This document shows, in pieces, positions 12,765-24,700 of a DNA stretch of 64,000 nt. Source of the DNA: Dastarcus helophoroides (lineage: Eukaryota > Arthropoda > Insecta > Coleoptera > Bothrideridae). How positions within the stretch are numbered: position 1 is the first letter of the stretch; every line of letters starts with the position of its first letter. The stretch spans positions 24,452,226-24,516,225 of the forward strand of contig CM053334.1 of assembly GCA_028583605.1 (NCBI GenBank), given 5' to 3'. Under the pieces are notes generated by a model that searched no databases, was not told the DNA's origin, and saw nothing but the letters and a program-made list of their open reading frames with translations. Position numbers and translations under genes: made by a program.

Positions 12765-13555
12765 AAATTTCAAGATTAAAGTCGAAATTTCTAGAAAAAA
12801 GTTGAAATTTCATAATTACAATTGAAATTTCACGATTAAACCCGAAATTTTTAGAAAAAAAGTCGAAATTTCCAAATTAAAGTCGAAATTTCGAGATTAA
12901 GGTTAAAATTTCGACTTTCATCTCTGAATTTCAAGAAAAACGTAAAAATTTCAAGTGTAAAGTCGAAACTTCGAGATTAAAGAAGAAATTTTGGGATTAC
13001 AGTCGAAATTTCAAGTTGAAGGTCGAAATTTGAAGATAAAAATTGATGTTTTTTTCAATTTATTTAACATTTCTTCGGCCCAGTTTGGAAATATTTATAA
13101 AGAATAAAAATTGATATTTCCATTTTACAGTCGAAATTTCGAGAAAAAAGTCGAAATTTCGAGATTCAAGTTGAAATGTCGACTTTAATTTGTGAAGTCG
13201 ACTTTAATTTGTGAATTTTGACAAAAGTAGAAGTTTCGAGTTTAAAAATTAAACCTCTTAATTAAAGTCGAAATTTAAAAAAAAAGAGGAAATTTCAAGT
13301 TTAAGGTCGAAATTTCGGGATTAAAGTCGAAATTTAAAATTGAATATCGAAATTTCGAGATTAAAATCGATATTTCCAGGTTAAAATCGATATTTCTAAA
13401 AAAAAAGTCGTAATTTCGAGATTGAAGTTGAAATTTCGTCCTAGATTTTCGAGGAAAAAGTCGAAATATCGATTAAAGTCGAAATTTTGGGATAAAAGTC
13501 AAAAATTCAAGACTAATTCCAAATTTCGAAAAAAAAGTTGAAATTTCGAAATGAG
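12765..13555. repeat. Degenerate short-period tandem array
   Basis: About 800 bp of loosely repeated 18-22 bp units around AAAGTCGAAATTTCGAGATT. The period drifts and units are mutated. It is interrupted at 13049-13097 by the arm shared with the hairpin at 1-116. Isolated units of the same word occur elsewhere (near 20580 and 23360), so this may be a decayed satellite. Confidence 0.65.
13049..13097 (+). repeat. Solo copy of hairpin arm
   Basis: Forty-nine bases identical to positions 1-49 but without the inverted partner, embedded in the short-period array. Confidence 0.85.
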
Positions 13556-13986
13556 ATAACATCTGCAAAAAATTTTTTTTAATGGAAGTCATTTCTGCTA
13601 CGCCTTCGTAGCATGACAATCGAAAGCAAAATTGTAATTTAAAGTGATTTGGCCATAAGTCAGGAAAAATTTCATTTACTTTTTTTTCTTAATCAGCTCT
13701 TCATTGGCAAAACTTCTAGCACGCCACTGAATTGAACAAAAACTGTAATTACAGTTTTCTTTATTGATATCGTGCATTTTTTCTCTATAACAATGTTGGC
13801 AAAACTGATGTATTATTATTCTATGATACTAAAACTGACCAAGGTCTTGTATTTTCTATGATTTTAACTTGTCTTTGATATTAACCTTTAAACAGAAATA
13901 AGTTTTTTGACAGAAATATTAACCTATAAACAGAGATCTCTTATTTAAGAAATTTTCTTGAGAGTACGCAAATTAAAAGAAGTAGG

Positions 13987-14332
13987 ATGTCGACGGCCCT
14001 AACTCGCTTTATTCCTAACGTAATTTCCGGAATTAGGTAAGAGTGAAATACGCCTCTCTCTAAATGAACCTCAAACAAAACCTTATAGGAATTCGGTGCT
14101 GACTTCACTTTTACCTTCGTCGTTTCATTCGCTCACTTGCAATACAGCAGAAGCGGCAGCTGGTGGATTATTTAACGTTACGACTAGGAGTGTAATAAGG
14201 TGTCACTTCCCGAGACCTTCCGAGAAAAAAAGAATTAAACGACATGGTTGGCAAAAAAGACTTTCGACTCCTGAAGGACGACGTGTGCTCATGAATAGAA
14301 TATTGAAAGGCAGATTTGTACTTTCCCATTGA
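13987..14332 (+). CDS. mRpL34: Mitochondrial ribosomal protein bL34m (two exons)
   Basis: Exon 1 is 13987-14036, exon 2 is 14089-14332, with a 52-bp intron (GTAAGA...TTATAG) splitting an Arg codon. The product is 97 aa. The C-terminal half contains [19 protein letters not shown] and [10 protein letters not shown], the hallmark of bacterial-type L34, a small basic protein of the large mitoribosomal subunit. The N-terminus (starting [11 protein letters not shown], rich in S, T, L and R with no acid) fits a mitochondrial targeting presequence. The ATG at 13987 is chosen because the exon 2 frame has no ATG ahead of the conserved region and the splice restores frame. It is convergent with the GD-like protease, whose stop is 1.2 kb away. 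Confidence 0.93.
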
Positions 14333-14433
14333 GTTTAACTTTTTTATATAAAGTTGATCAGTGCAAATAGAACGAGAATGTAACAGATTTGGGAAGCTCT
14401 TCTTGCGTAGTGGTTATTGCTGTTTCTAAACTA

Positions 14434-14439
14434 ATTAAA
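14434..14439 (+). terminator. Possible bL34m poly(A) signal (ATTAAA)
   Basis: ATTAAA about 100 bp past the stop, followed by T/G-rich sequence. No AATAAA was seen nearer. Confidence 0.35.
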
Positions 14440-14640
14440 TTTTTGTTGTTTTGCTTGTGTTTCTTTATGGTTAAAACAAAATATGCTTACTTAAATTACA
14501 ATACGGCCTAAAAATTTCAAAATTGATGGTGTAAATGGTTGATATTTTGTGAACAAACTAAATTTTAAAAGTATGTTTTTGTGTTGGAACTTTTTAATTC
14601 GATTAGGTTTGAAATTTTGAACAATTCTCTTAGCACTTGC

Positions 14641-15004
14641 TGTGCGTTTACACTAGACACTTTATTTGGTATATTTCTCTCTGACATAAGTTTCAATTAT
14701 CCTGATGGTGTGTGTACACTAAACACTTTATTCTATATATTTCTCTCTAACGTAAGATTCAACTATCCTGAGCGAAGCTTTCTCCTTCCAGCTGTATAGA
14801 TCAGTCTTGGATAGCCTCTCTTAGGATAGTTAACACTTATGTCAGAAGAAATGTACGCAATAAAGTGTCTAATCTAAACGCACCCTGAGAGAAGCTATCA
14901 CGTTCCAGCTGGGTAATTACGTCTTAGATAGCTTGTCTCAGAATAATTGACACTTATTGTCAGAGAGAAATATACGTAATAAAGTGTCTAATCTTAACGC
15001 ATCC
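14641..15004. mobile_element. MITE of the GTTTACACT family, carrying a nested copy of itself
   Basis: Outer element: left end TGTGCGTTTACACTAGACAC, right end AATCTTAACGCATC. Subterminal blocks CTTTATT, TTTCTCTCTGAC and TATCCTGA recur inverted on the other side. It is split at 14706/14885 by a complete second copy. The same family occurs at 49329-49562. There is no coding capacity; the TIR-plus-foldback structure is typical of MITEs. Confidence 0.75.
14707..14884. mobile_element. Inner MITE copy inserted into the outer one
   Basis: Runs from GGTGTGTGTACACT to AAACGCACC. Flanks CTGAT and CTGAG fit a 5-bp target duplication with one mismatch. Removing it restores the outer element TATCCTGA|GAGAAGC, as seen intact in the copy near 49400. 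Confidence 0.75.
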
Positions 15005-15507
15005 AGACTTGAAGGTAGAATTTAAAATTTTTAAAAACAGTCAAAATTTCTATTCTAAAGGTAAACTGCCAAGTAAGAAATTCAAAATTTCAAGGAAAAT
15101 TCTAATTGTCTAAAGTAGCTTTCGTAAATTTATTCTTTTGAGTAAATACTCATAAGAATATTCATATTCATATTCACACATCCTACGGCGCTAATTTTGG
15201 TCTGTAGTCAATTTGTAAGTGATGCATGTGGTGATAATAGCTTCTAAGGCATTGAAGAAAATAAATATATTAATTAATGCACAATATAATTAAACAGATT
15301 ATTGTATAAAATATTACATAAGTGGCAAGAATACTTAAATATACCAGTAGAAGGTAAAGATCCTTATTAGTTAAATTAACTTCAAAATCTCAGAAAATGA
15401 GATCGACAAAAATATGTCTTTAGAGCACTTTAATAGAATAATCGTAGAGAAATTGCTAAATTACATTAAGGTATGATGAAAACCATTTTATCACAACGCG
15501 TAATTAA

Positions 15508-15513
15508 TTTATT
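15508..15513 (-). terminator. Poly(A) signal of the GD-like protease
   Basis: AATAAA on the minus strand, 15 nt past the protease stop codon at 15529-15531. Confidence 0.6.
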
Positions 15514-15528
15514 TGAAATACTAATAAA

Positions 15529-15734
15529 TTAATTTTTATCCATTATATTCTTAATCCAGTCTAAAAATTTGGACACGTCTGTGAACACAATGTAGTGATT
15601 TGGATCACATACTCCTTCGCCTTGAAGGGCCACCCCTACTGAAACGATCCCACGAAGTTGCCAAACTGTATTGTAGCCTTTTCTTCTAGGGAACAACATT
15701 CCACCTCCAGAATCCCCATTGCAAACAGTGGTAC
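15529..15734 (-). CDS. GD-like protease exon 22 (catalytic Ser, C-terminus)
   Basis: 206 nt, acceptor GAGTTTTAG, ends TAA. Contains [13 protein letters not shown] with the catalytic Ser (643). Thr and Val occupy the S1-pocket positions where trypsins have Asp-Ser, as I recall for GD-type proteases. The final helix is [16 protein letters not shown]. Confidence 0.95.
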
Positions 15735-18700
15735 CTAAAACTCTCAAGTTGACTTAACAATGGGACACATTTTTAACTTACCATTTCTAAAACCAGCACA
15801 AAACGAATTCTCTGAGGTGAAACGGGAAAAGAAATCTCTATTGGAGTATATGCAATCAACTGTTGAAACCACAGGCATTTCGGCTTTAACTAATTCGTCT
15901 GATAATCTTCTGTTCTCATCGAATCCCCAACCAACCACAGTACCTGCAATATTTAAGATAAGTTAGTCTTATAGTTAAACATTAGGTTGTCGTATAACAG
16001 TTACCTAAATTGCCAATAATTTCTTGTTGATCGCTATTTCCCTGCCACAAACAACACGGTCTAACATTGGCTGTTATATCAGCTTTTTTCAGCAGTTTTA
16101 ACAGGGCTACATCATTGTAATATGTGCTGTAATTATAGTCAGGATGTACGAAAATTTGCGAGATTGGTCTGTCTTGAACGTCAATAAACATCTTCAAATT
16201 GTGCTTTCCTGAAAATAATACGTATTACGTTTCAAGGCCATTAAATTCAGAGCCAGGGGGGCCAATGCAGGGGTCGGCTATACCCATAAGAAAAGTTATG
16301 AGATGCACACATGGCAGATTCACACTATAACTCAATAAGGTATACGTTACGGTCAATGTAGTTAGATAGCTATTATGTATAATTGCAAGATATGTATAAT
16401 GACTAAATCTCCTAGCCAAATGAGGATATTAATCATTTTATTCGGATATTATCGATAATAACTAGTACGAATTAGTCCAAGCAATAATTCTATTCTTGAA
16501 GAATTATTAAAGTAAGGAGCAACTAATGATGCACAGGCAGTAAAGATTTCAACCAGAGCGAATGATTTATTTGAAACGCCTAGAATGAATTCTATTCTTG
16601 AAGAATTATTAAAGTAAGGAGCAACCAATTATGCACAGGCAGTAAAGATTTCAACCAGAGCGAATGATTTATTTGAAACGCCTAGAATGCTTCGCAGGAA
16701 AACTTTTTGTGGACCTAATGTAGTCTATATTTAAGAATTGAAGAAAATAAGGTTTCTACATGAACGACATATTAGACAGCTTAAAAAACGTTGGCATGAG
16801 AGCTGGACATCCAGCTCACAGGAGCTTCCAATTTAAAGACAAACAAGACAATGTCCTATTACAAAGAAGAATAAGAGAAGAATAAAAAATCATTTATTCT
16901 GACAAACTAACCTAGGCAATGCGAATGAATCATTTACTATACTGCTCACAGACCTTTGTTGCCTATTTCATTTCAAGTTTTTACATGTCAAAATTTCGAG
17001 ACAAAAAAAATTCGAAACGCGAAAATTTCAAAGAAAACTTTGGAGAATTCGTCAAATATCTAATTTAAAATTTACAGAAAAGGACAAAAAATTAAAATGT
17101 CAATTTCAAATACAAGATTTTAATGCGGAATGTCCAAATTTCGAGAAAAAAAGATATGTTTCACAAACTTTGAATTTCTTCTTAAAATTTTGAATTTCTG
17201 AAATTTTGAGTTTTTTCTTAAAATTTCTATTTAAAACATGAAATTTATTGCACTTCATTCCACAAATTTTATTTTTTAAATTGAAGTATCTACTTTCTTT
17301 TCGTAATTTAGATTTTAACATTTTCGACGTTTTTGTAAAATTTTGAAAAATATCTACTTAAAACGACATTAAACTTGAAATATGGGTTATTTCCCAAGAA
17401 CTCCACTGTACTCCCAAAATTAACTCTTCAAATGTCGATTTCTCATTTAAAAATGTCTGGCTTAACCCAACAGGTCTCAAAAATTGGCAAGTTTTAACCC
17501 AAAAATTTAAAATTTGACGGTTTTTCGAATTTTTCTCGAAACCTCGACTTTTCTAATTTTACAGTTTCAAATAAAATATATATTTATGGTTTTTTCGAGG
17601 TCAAAATTTCAAGATAATTTTATTTTTCAAATTTGATGCTTTTTTTCAAAAATTTGACCTTTACCTCCTTCCTATCATTTCGGCTTTATAAGCGAAGTCT
17701 CGATTTTCTTTTACTCTTTTGAAAACTCGTACTCGTTCTGTTTTTTTTTTATAAACCCCGAGTTTTTGCCCAAATTTTAACTTTTCTCTTGAAACACTGG
17801 AGCAAAGGCGAGTGGTTGGTGACTTCTGTCTTTTCTATAAGTATTTTCATGGGAGATGTTCATAGCAAATAACAGGATTGATCGCCCAAAAGCAAGATTT
17901 TTGAGCATACAAGATAGTCGGAGACAGCAAATTCCTGTGCGGTCCAGCTTGACATATATATGGAGACTTTTTTCTGCAGAACTTCCAAGCAATGAAATTC
18001 GTTACTGAGGGCTATTTTCTTCGAAAATTACAACCAATTTTCATTTCAAAAGGCGGTTAATCGCCATCTACCCTTATTTCCGCATGCTACACGCAGTGCT
18101 TTGCAGGCATATTGGATTTACCCTTTGCGAGTGGATTAAACTTAAATAAAGTTTAAACTCGATATTTTCACTTTTTCGTACAAGTTCAAATCTACGAATT
18201 TTGACTCGAAATGTCAAGAAATAAATGTCGTAAATTTCTAGATTCTTCTCGAAATTTGAAGATTAACATCGCAACTTTTGAGATAGTGATGAATAGAGCT
18301 GGGATTATATGAAGTCAAAACAGTATAAAATATGCATGCAATATGCCCTAAAATACTTGCAAAATATGCACTATAAAATATTTTACATGCATTTATTTCC
18401 ATAAAAAATTTCAAAGAATAGCGGTGTCAAGGATTAATAGACAGGGAAAATATGAAAGCATTTACGTACAGTCGGTTCAACAAGAAACGTTCCTCGATTT
18501 TTCAAAAACTGTTAATAATTTGGCTTTTATAGACTTGTTGGTGAAAAAGTGCATTCGGTTGCCACGTCACAGATACTAAATTGTTTTATTATCGCTGAAA
18601 CTGTCAACCAAAAGGTCCACGTATGTCTTACAGTGCGGCTGCTAAATATTTTTCATTACTCATGCGGGATAAGTAATATCTTTGCGCCCGTTGTTACGGG

Positions 18701-21700
18701 TGATAAGTCGCTATTTACCCATTTTAAAATTACAACATGAGTTTTGAGTAAACCACGCTCCATTTGAGTGCGACAAGTAAACTTGGCGCATGCAGATTTT
18801 CCTTGTCTCACACAAATTTTCCTTGGCGAACGCAAATTGACGAGAAAAAAATGAATAACTAAAAAAACAATCATAATTAACCTGTCATATCTAAAGAACT
18901 GACATTGACAGTTACAAATTTTATCTTTACATTAATTTTTTTTTTAATTTTTGAGTCCCCAATTTTGGACGGCGGAATAGTTCTGCATTCGTAATAAAAA
19001 ATAGTATCTGCAACTCGTGCGATGTTGATTGCCCACTCGAGCGCAATCTCGTGGGCAATCGACAACTTATCGCACTAGTTGCACAATATACTATAAAAAA
19101 ATCGACGACATTTATGAAGAGGTGGGTTGAATCATATAAAGCCAATTCTACTCTACAGTTACGTGAAACCAAAGCTTAAGAGAGGAGTTGACGTCAGCAT
19201 AAATACCATTTGGCTGAGAAAAGCATAAAATATCGAAACACGAGGCAAATCCCAATGTTTTTGAAGACCTACAGGAAAAAATGTAAGGTCCGGGCTAACC
19301 AGAATCTCGACTGCGATTGGTCCAATGTAATTTTTTCTGACAAAGCATCTCTCTGGGCATGGGCTTTCATAAGCCATATGCTGGTGAGCTGGTGGGCGAT
19401 TGTTTCAGGGAACCATCAAACACCCAGTAAAACTCCATGTTTGGGGATGTTACTCTGAGCAAGTTTTTATGTGTTTAGAGCTCTTTATGCTCAGAAAACC
19501 GTCATTATTTATAAAGGTAGTTTTCTCAAGCCTGTCCAGAAGACGTTTGGTGTCAAAAGCAAAGACTGGATTTTAGGGAAGGACAATGATCCAAAACATC
19601 GGAGTCGCCTCTGTGCCTCATGGAGAGCAGAAACAGGCATCGTAACTTCAGACTGGTTTTCACAGTCTCTTGATGCAAATCCAGTGAAAATTATTTGGAG
19701 CACTGCAATGAGGAAGCTTGCAGGAACATGTGTCTTTATCCTCAAGCAGCTTTCACGAAAAATCAGAGATATATGGCGCTTAATACTCCTAGGAGACGCT
19801 GAAAAGCTGGTAGAAAGTATGCCCAAAGGGTACTAGGCTATTCTGAAAAGCAAAATGGGGATTGGACCATGTAATATTTCTTGATACAAATCAAATTAAA
19901 ATTATTTAGAGCACTGCAATGAGGAAGCTTGAAGGAACACGTGTTTTTATCCTTAAGAAGTTTTCACGAAAAATCAGAGAGATATGGCGCTTATTACTCC
20001 TAGGATATGCTGAAAAGTTGGTAGAAAGTATGCCCCAACAGTGCTAAGCTTTTCTGGAAAGCAATGGGGATTAGATCGTGTAATAGGTAGTTGTGCTGTA
20101 AGCTTTTTAACGTACTTTCAGTTTAAAAGTAAAAATCAAAAAATCTTCAATAGTTTTCCTAAAACCGAGGAACGTTTCTTGATGAATAAACTGTATATAA
20201 AACAAGATATTTAGACCCAACACACCTTTATTTCAAATTAAGGCTTAATTATCTAACTTAATTGCTTTTGTATTAACTGAACAAAAACAAATTTATCATA
20301 CTAGTTTAGAAAAAAACCTGAAAAATGCAAAATAAAAATCTGCATATGCATTTATTGAAAAAAGTCTAAATATGCACATATGCACTTTATATGCATTTTG
20401 CATATAATCCCAGCTCTAGTGATGAACTTTCATTAAGTGGTAGACATTTCATAAAAAATTTAGGATGCATAAAGTTCGAACTAGAAAGTTTTCAGGAAGA
20501 AGTTGAAATTTACAAAAAAGAACTTTAAAATTAATTAAGTAACCAATTTTTTCGTTTAAAAAGATCGTTTAAAATCTACATTTCGAGATTAAAGTCGAAA
20601 TTTCGCGGCAAAGCAAAGCATTTTGATAAAAAAAAGAGAAATAGATTTAAAATCGATCTTTCGTCTTTTTGCATAAAATATGTAAATGTAAGTTCAAATT
20701 TTGAGAGAAAACAGAAAAAATTCGTTCAAGATTAAATTTTGAAAGAAAACTAGATACTAAAAAACAGTAGAGATTGTAAATTTAAAGTGGAGACTGTAGT
20801 CGAAATTTTTAAATTAAACACGATAGTCCAAGCGGTCTCCTGATAGATTCAAATGTTTAACTGAAATTCTAAATCTGACAATTTTGAGGTTTGAGGCGGA
20901 TATTTAACTATTTTTAATTTTTTTTAAGTTTAAAGCCAAAATTTCGAGCGTAAAATATTCAAGAAAATGTCAAAATGCCAAGTTAGGTTTATTACTTTTC
21001 TTACAGTTTTGAAGTTGAAATGTCAAGAAACTTAGCAATAATAAGATGAATTATAAATTCTACTTTACACCCAACCGACAAATCCAAAGCTACCCCTGGT
21101 ACCCTGATAAGAACCCTTATGTGGGAAGGCAGCAGAGCATTGGTGCACCTTGAGATGTTCCTGAGGTTCAATGAAATGCTATCACCGAATTAAAAATTTA
21201 TTAAAACAGTACATTGTTTTTTTAATATAATGCAAGAAGTGTGTAAAAATTTTTGTCCTCCACCGTTTAATCAATTTATTAAAAAAAGATCAGGAGTCTT
21301 ATACTCTCAACTTAAAACCATTAATGCCATAAAATCGTTGTTTGGTAATTTACTAGAAATTTATCATGCGTTATCCGAAATATCAAATGGTACATCATTC
21401 GATGAAAAGTAGGGTATCCATATTTCTCCAACCGAGAACTAAAAAAAATGAGGCAAATAACAGGGTGATTCAAGTAGACTGTTCGTTAGAAAACTTTCGA
21501 CTTCGCAATCTTCCCAATTTGGTAGACAGTCCCAGGAACTGTGTTTAGTAAGATATACAGGATGGACCATAGGTAATGGTACACAGAGCAATGGTGGATT
21601 ATATTAACAGAGATACAGGGTCAAAGTTGAAAAAAAAATTCGATTTTTTCGTATAATTATGGAATTAATTGTAATATGGGCACGAAATTTGGCACAAGGG

Positions 21701-24700
21701 AGTTTCTTAAGTCAACAAACTCTAATTTGCTAACATATTACCAATAGCTGATAGGGGGCGCTACCTGCACTATCCTGCATAATTCTAAATCATCATAACT
21801 TTTTTGTGCACCCACGTACATTAATTTTAAATGGGTTATTTTATTTCTTCATATTTTTGCGTAATAAAGCTGTACTTTCGGAAAGTCGATCCGAGCAACC
21901 GTTTCCAAGATATTTGCCTTTAAAGCTTGACGTGCCTTGGTTTTAAATTACTAAGATATTAAATTTTCGAAGTAGACTTGAAAAAAAAGTAATCGTAAGA
22001 CAGCTTTGAAACTAATTTATGTCAAATATTACTTTGCTGATAATATTATTACCTAAATTTTAAAAATCTCAATAAAGAAAATCCAAAAAATTAAGACGTA
22101 ATTTATTTTCTAACATAGATGTCACATGTCAGATATGATCTCTGAGTCCGCACCAGAAAATTTTAATAGTTTGGGTGGTCAAAGCAGATATTTGGAGATA
22201 AATTTTAATAAAAGACAGCCAAATTTTTAATTTTTTACAATCCCTTTACATGAAAAAGGTCATTTCCAACATACTTATTTTTGAAAATAAATTTTGTTTT
22301 GGAATTTTATTTAAATTAGAAATTTAAAAAATATGTTTAATAATAATGCTACTAAAGTAATAATTTGATATAAACTATTTTAGTCAGTTTTATTACTTTT
22401 ATTTTGAAACCTACTGCGAAAAATTCACATTTACGTAACTTAAAATAAACGTACAGCAAACTTTGAAGGCAAACTATCTTGAAAACGGTTGCTTGTGTCA
22501 ACATTTAGAAAGTATACCTTTTTTACGTAAAAAGTGTGGGCAAATAAAAATATCCATTTAAAGTAAGTGTACATGAAGTCACAAAAAAGATATCATGCCT
22601 TAGAATAATACAAGTTAGCTCAGGTGGCGCCCCCTATGAATTACTGACCATCTGTTAACAAATTAGAGATTATTGGCCAAAGAAACCCCTCTATGCCAAA
22701 TTTCTTGTCTATAGTGAAATGTGTTCATCAGTTATGCGAAAAAATCACAATTTTTTTTCAATTTTGACACCCTGTATCTCTGTTAAATCAACTTTTGGTA
22801 TAAGGTAAATGTGGCTAAATCAGTTATTTTTATACGAAAAATCTACTCTTGCTCTATGTACCATTACTTATGATCCACCCTGCAGAGACCTTCTAGTAAG
22901 AGTTTCGACATTTTTTTTTAAATTTTAATATTAAAACTGAAATTTTCAACATTGAAATCAAAGCTTCTAAACTTTTTAAAATGTAATTTAAAAAATAAAA
23001 CCATTAGGCAGTCATAAACAAAAGTGAACAATCAAAACTAGGAAATAAAAGTGTTTCTTTTTAAATTTCAAATTAATTGTAGTATCAAAAATTCAAATTT
23101 CACAATTTTTAAATTAATATTACATTACACGTAAACATTTTTCTTTTGGTATATTAGAGGCTTGGGGATATGTGAGCAAGTGAGTTAAAATTTTAAATCC
23201 AGCAGACAGCAATGAAATAAATTCGAAATTTCATGATTTAATTAAATCTTAAAATTTGGAAGTTTATCTCAAATTTCTGTGATCCAAATCGACACAACAT
23301 AGAGGAGATAACTGGACATTTTAAATTTAAACTTCTGATTTCAACTTTAAATACGAAACAAGATTAAAGTCGAAATTTCGAATTTAAACTCTAAACAATT
23401 TACAGAACTAGAAACTGCAAATTTTTCAACTTGAAATTAAAGTCGAAACTTCAAACAAAATCCATTTTGACCATCATCCCAAAATTTCGTGGAACAAGTT
23501 AGTGGAGTTTGAACTCGAAATTTCGAAAAAGAAATTTTTTCTATCTTAATTGTTTTAGATTGGATTTTTCCCTAAAGTTTACATTACTGTTGAAATCTCG
23601 AAATTTTAACTTAGTTCTAGAAATTTCGACTTTAAAATTAAAAACTCGTATCAAAATTTCGATTTATATGAAGTTTTATTGGCTTTTTTTTCGCCAGTCA
23701 CTTCTTCCACAATCCTAAATTTCAGTACCTTCTATTAAGCAATGACAATCTGTTATAGATTGTCGCAAACAGCGATTGCGTTGGATCTTGGTTTGTCAAT
23801 CGCTGAAATACTGAAAAACACTTAAGACTATATTAAAATTTAAACGACGTAAAAAATAAATTAAAACAAGGTTATTTAAAATTTTAACGTTTCGGGCAGT
23901 ATTATTCTCTGCCCGTCGTCAGAAAATCAATTCAAAATTTCTTCTTGTTAAAAAAAGAAAAACAACTGGGTCGCCTTAGAATCACCTAGGGATTAATCTA
24001 ATAAACTGTCAGAATTATTTTCTGACAGCATACACAAATTGTAGAGGAAGAAATTTTGAATTGATTTTCTGATGACGGGCAGAGAATTATACTGCCCGAA
24101 ACGTTAAAACTTTAAATAATCTTGTTGTTATTTATTTTTTACATCGTTTAAATTTTAATATAGTTATATAGTTTTAAGTGTTTTTCAGTGTTGAGACATA
24201 AACAGCCATTGACAAACCAAGATCCAACGCAATCGCTGTTTGCGGCAATCTATAACAGATTGCCATTCCCTAATAGAAGTTACTGAAATTTAGGATTGTG
24301 AAAGGAGTGACTGGCGAAGAAAAAGCCAATAAAACTGCATATAAATATGAATACTTCGCAAAGAAATTATAGAGACTATCAAAATTTCGAGTTTGACCTT
24401 GAAATTTCTGAAAAATTCCAAAATTTCTAGATTAAATTTCAATAAGGTTTTCAGTTTCTAATGAGACTGGAGAAAAAGTTGTGCGATTTTTAGCGCAAAT
24501 TAAATCTGTCTTAAAAATTTTCTGTAAATTTTAATTACATAAATTCGAATTTCGAGGAAAATATCGATTTATAGGAGACTAAATTTGGAATCTTAAGATT
24601 ACAATTTTTATAAAAATTAGAGTTTTTTTAACAAGTTTAGTTCTAAAATTGAAATACAGAACTTGTCCCCTGAAACCAAAAAAGATTAAAAAACACAACA

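Larger units (their letters stand above)
18469..20193 (+). mobile_element. Tc1-like element nested in the hAT MITE
   Basis: TIRs begin CAGTCGGTTC and CAGTTTATTC and share AAGAAACGTTCCTCG. TA flanks both sides (18467-18468 and 20194-20195). The interior holds a decayed Tc1 transposase on the + strand. Confidence 0.88.
18294..20418. mobile_element. hAT-type MITE interrupted by a Tc1 element
   Basis: Ends TAGAGCTGGGATTATATG and CATATAATCCCAGCTCTA are exact inverses (18 bp). The 8-bp target duplication GTGATGAA lies at 18286-18293 and 20419-20426. Only about 400 bp belong to the MITE (18294-18468 and 20194-20418). Both arms contain several ATATGCA/TGCATAT words, probably subterminal transposase sites. 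No hAT coding sequence. Confidence 0.88.
23662..24346. mobile_element. Foldback with two hammerhead-like motifs (FB2)
   Basis: Arms 23662-23952 and 24036-24346 are inverted copies (termini TTTTATTGGCTTTTT; shared CAATCCTAAATTTCAGTA and GATCCAACGCAATCGCTGTT). The loop is about 85 bp. Each arm carries the motif CTGANGA...GCCCGAAACGTT, described separately. No ORF. Resembles paired, inverted terminal regions of a Penelope-like element. A small derivative sits at 25813-25936. Confidence 0.75.

Noticed and set aside
12765..13555. CRISPR-like array
   Set aside because: Units are contiguous and degenerate with no spacers; the context is a eukaryotic intergenic region, so it is a decayed satellite.
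14581..14799. 72-codon frame with NTLFYIFLS-like repeats
   Set aside because: It is the translation of the nested MITE ends; the repeat inside the protein mirrors the MITE duplication.
19509..19826. 105-codon minus-strand frame
   Set aside because: Shadow of the Tc1 transposase remnant on the + strand.
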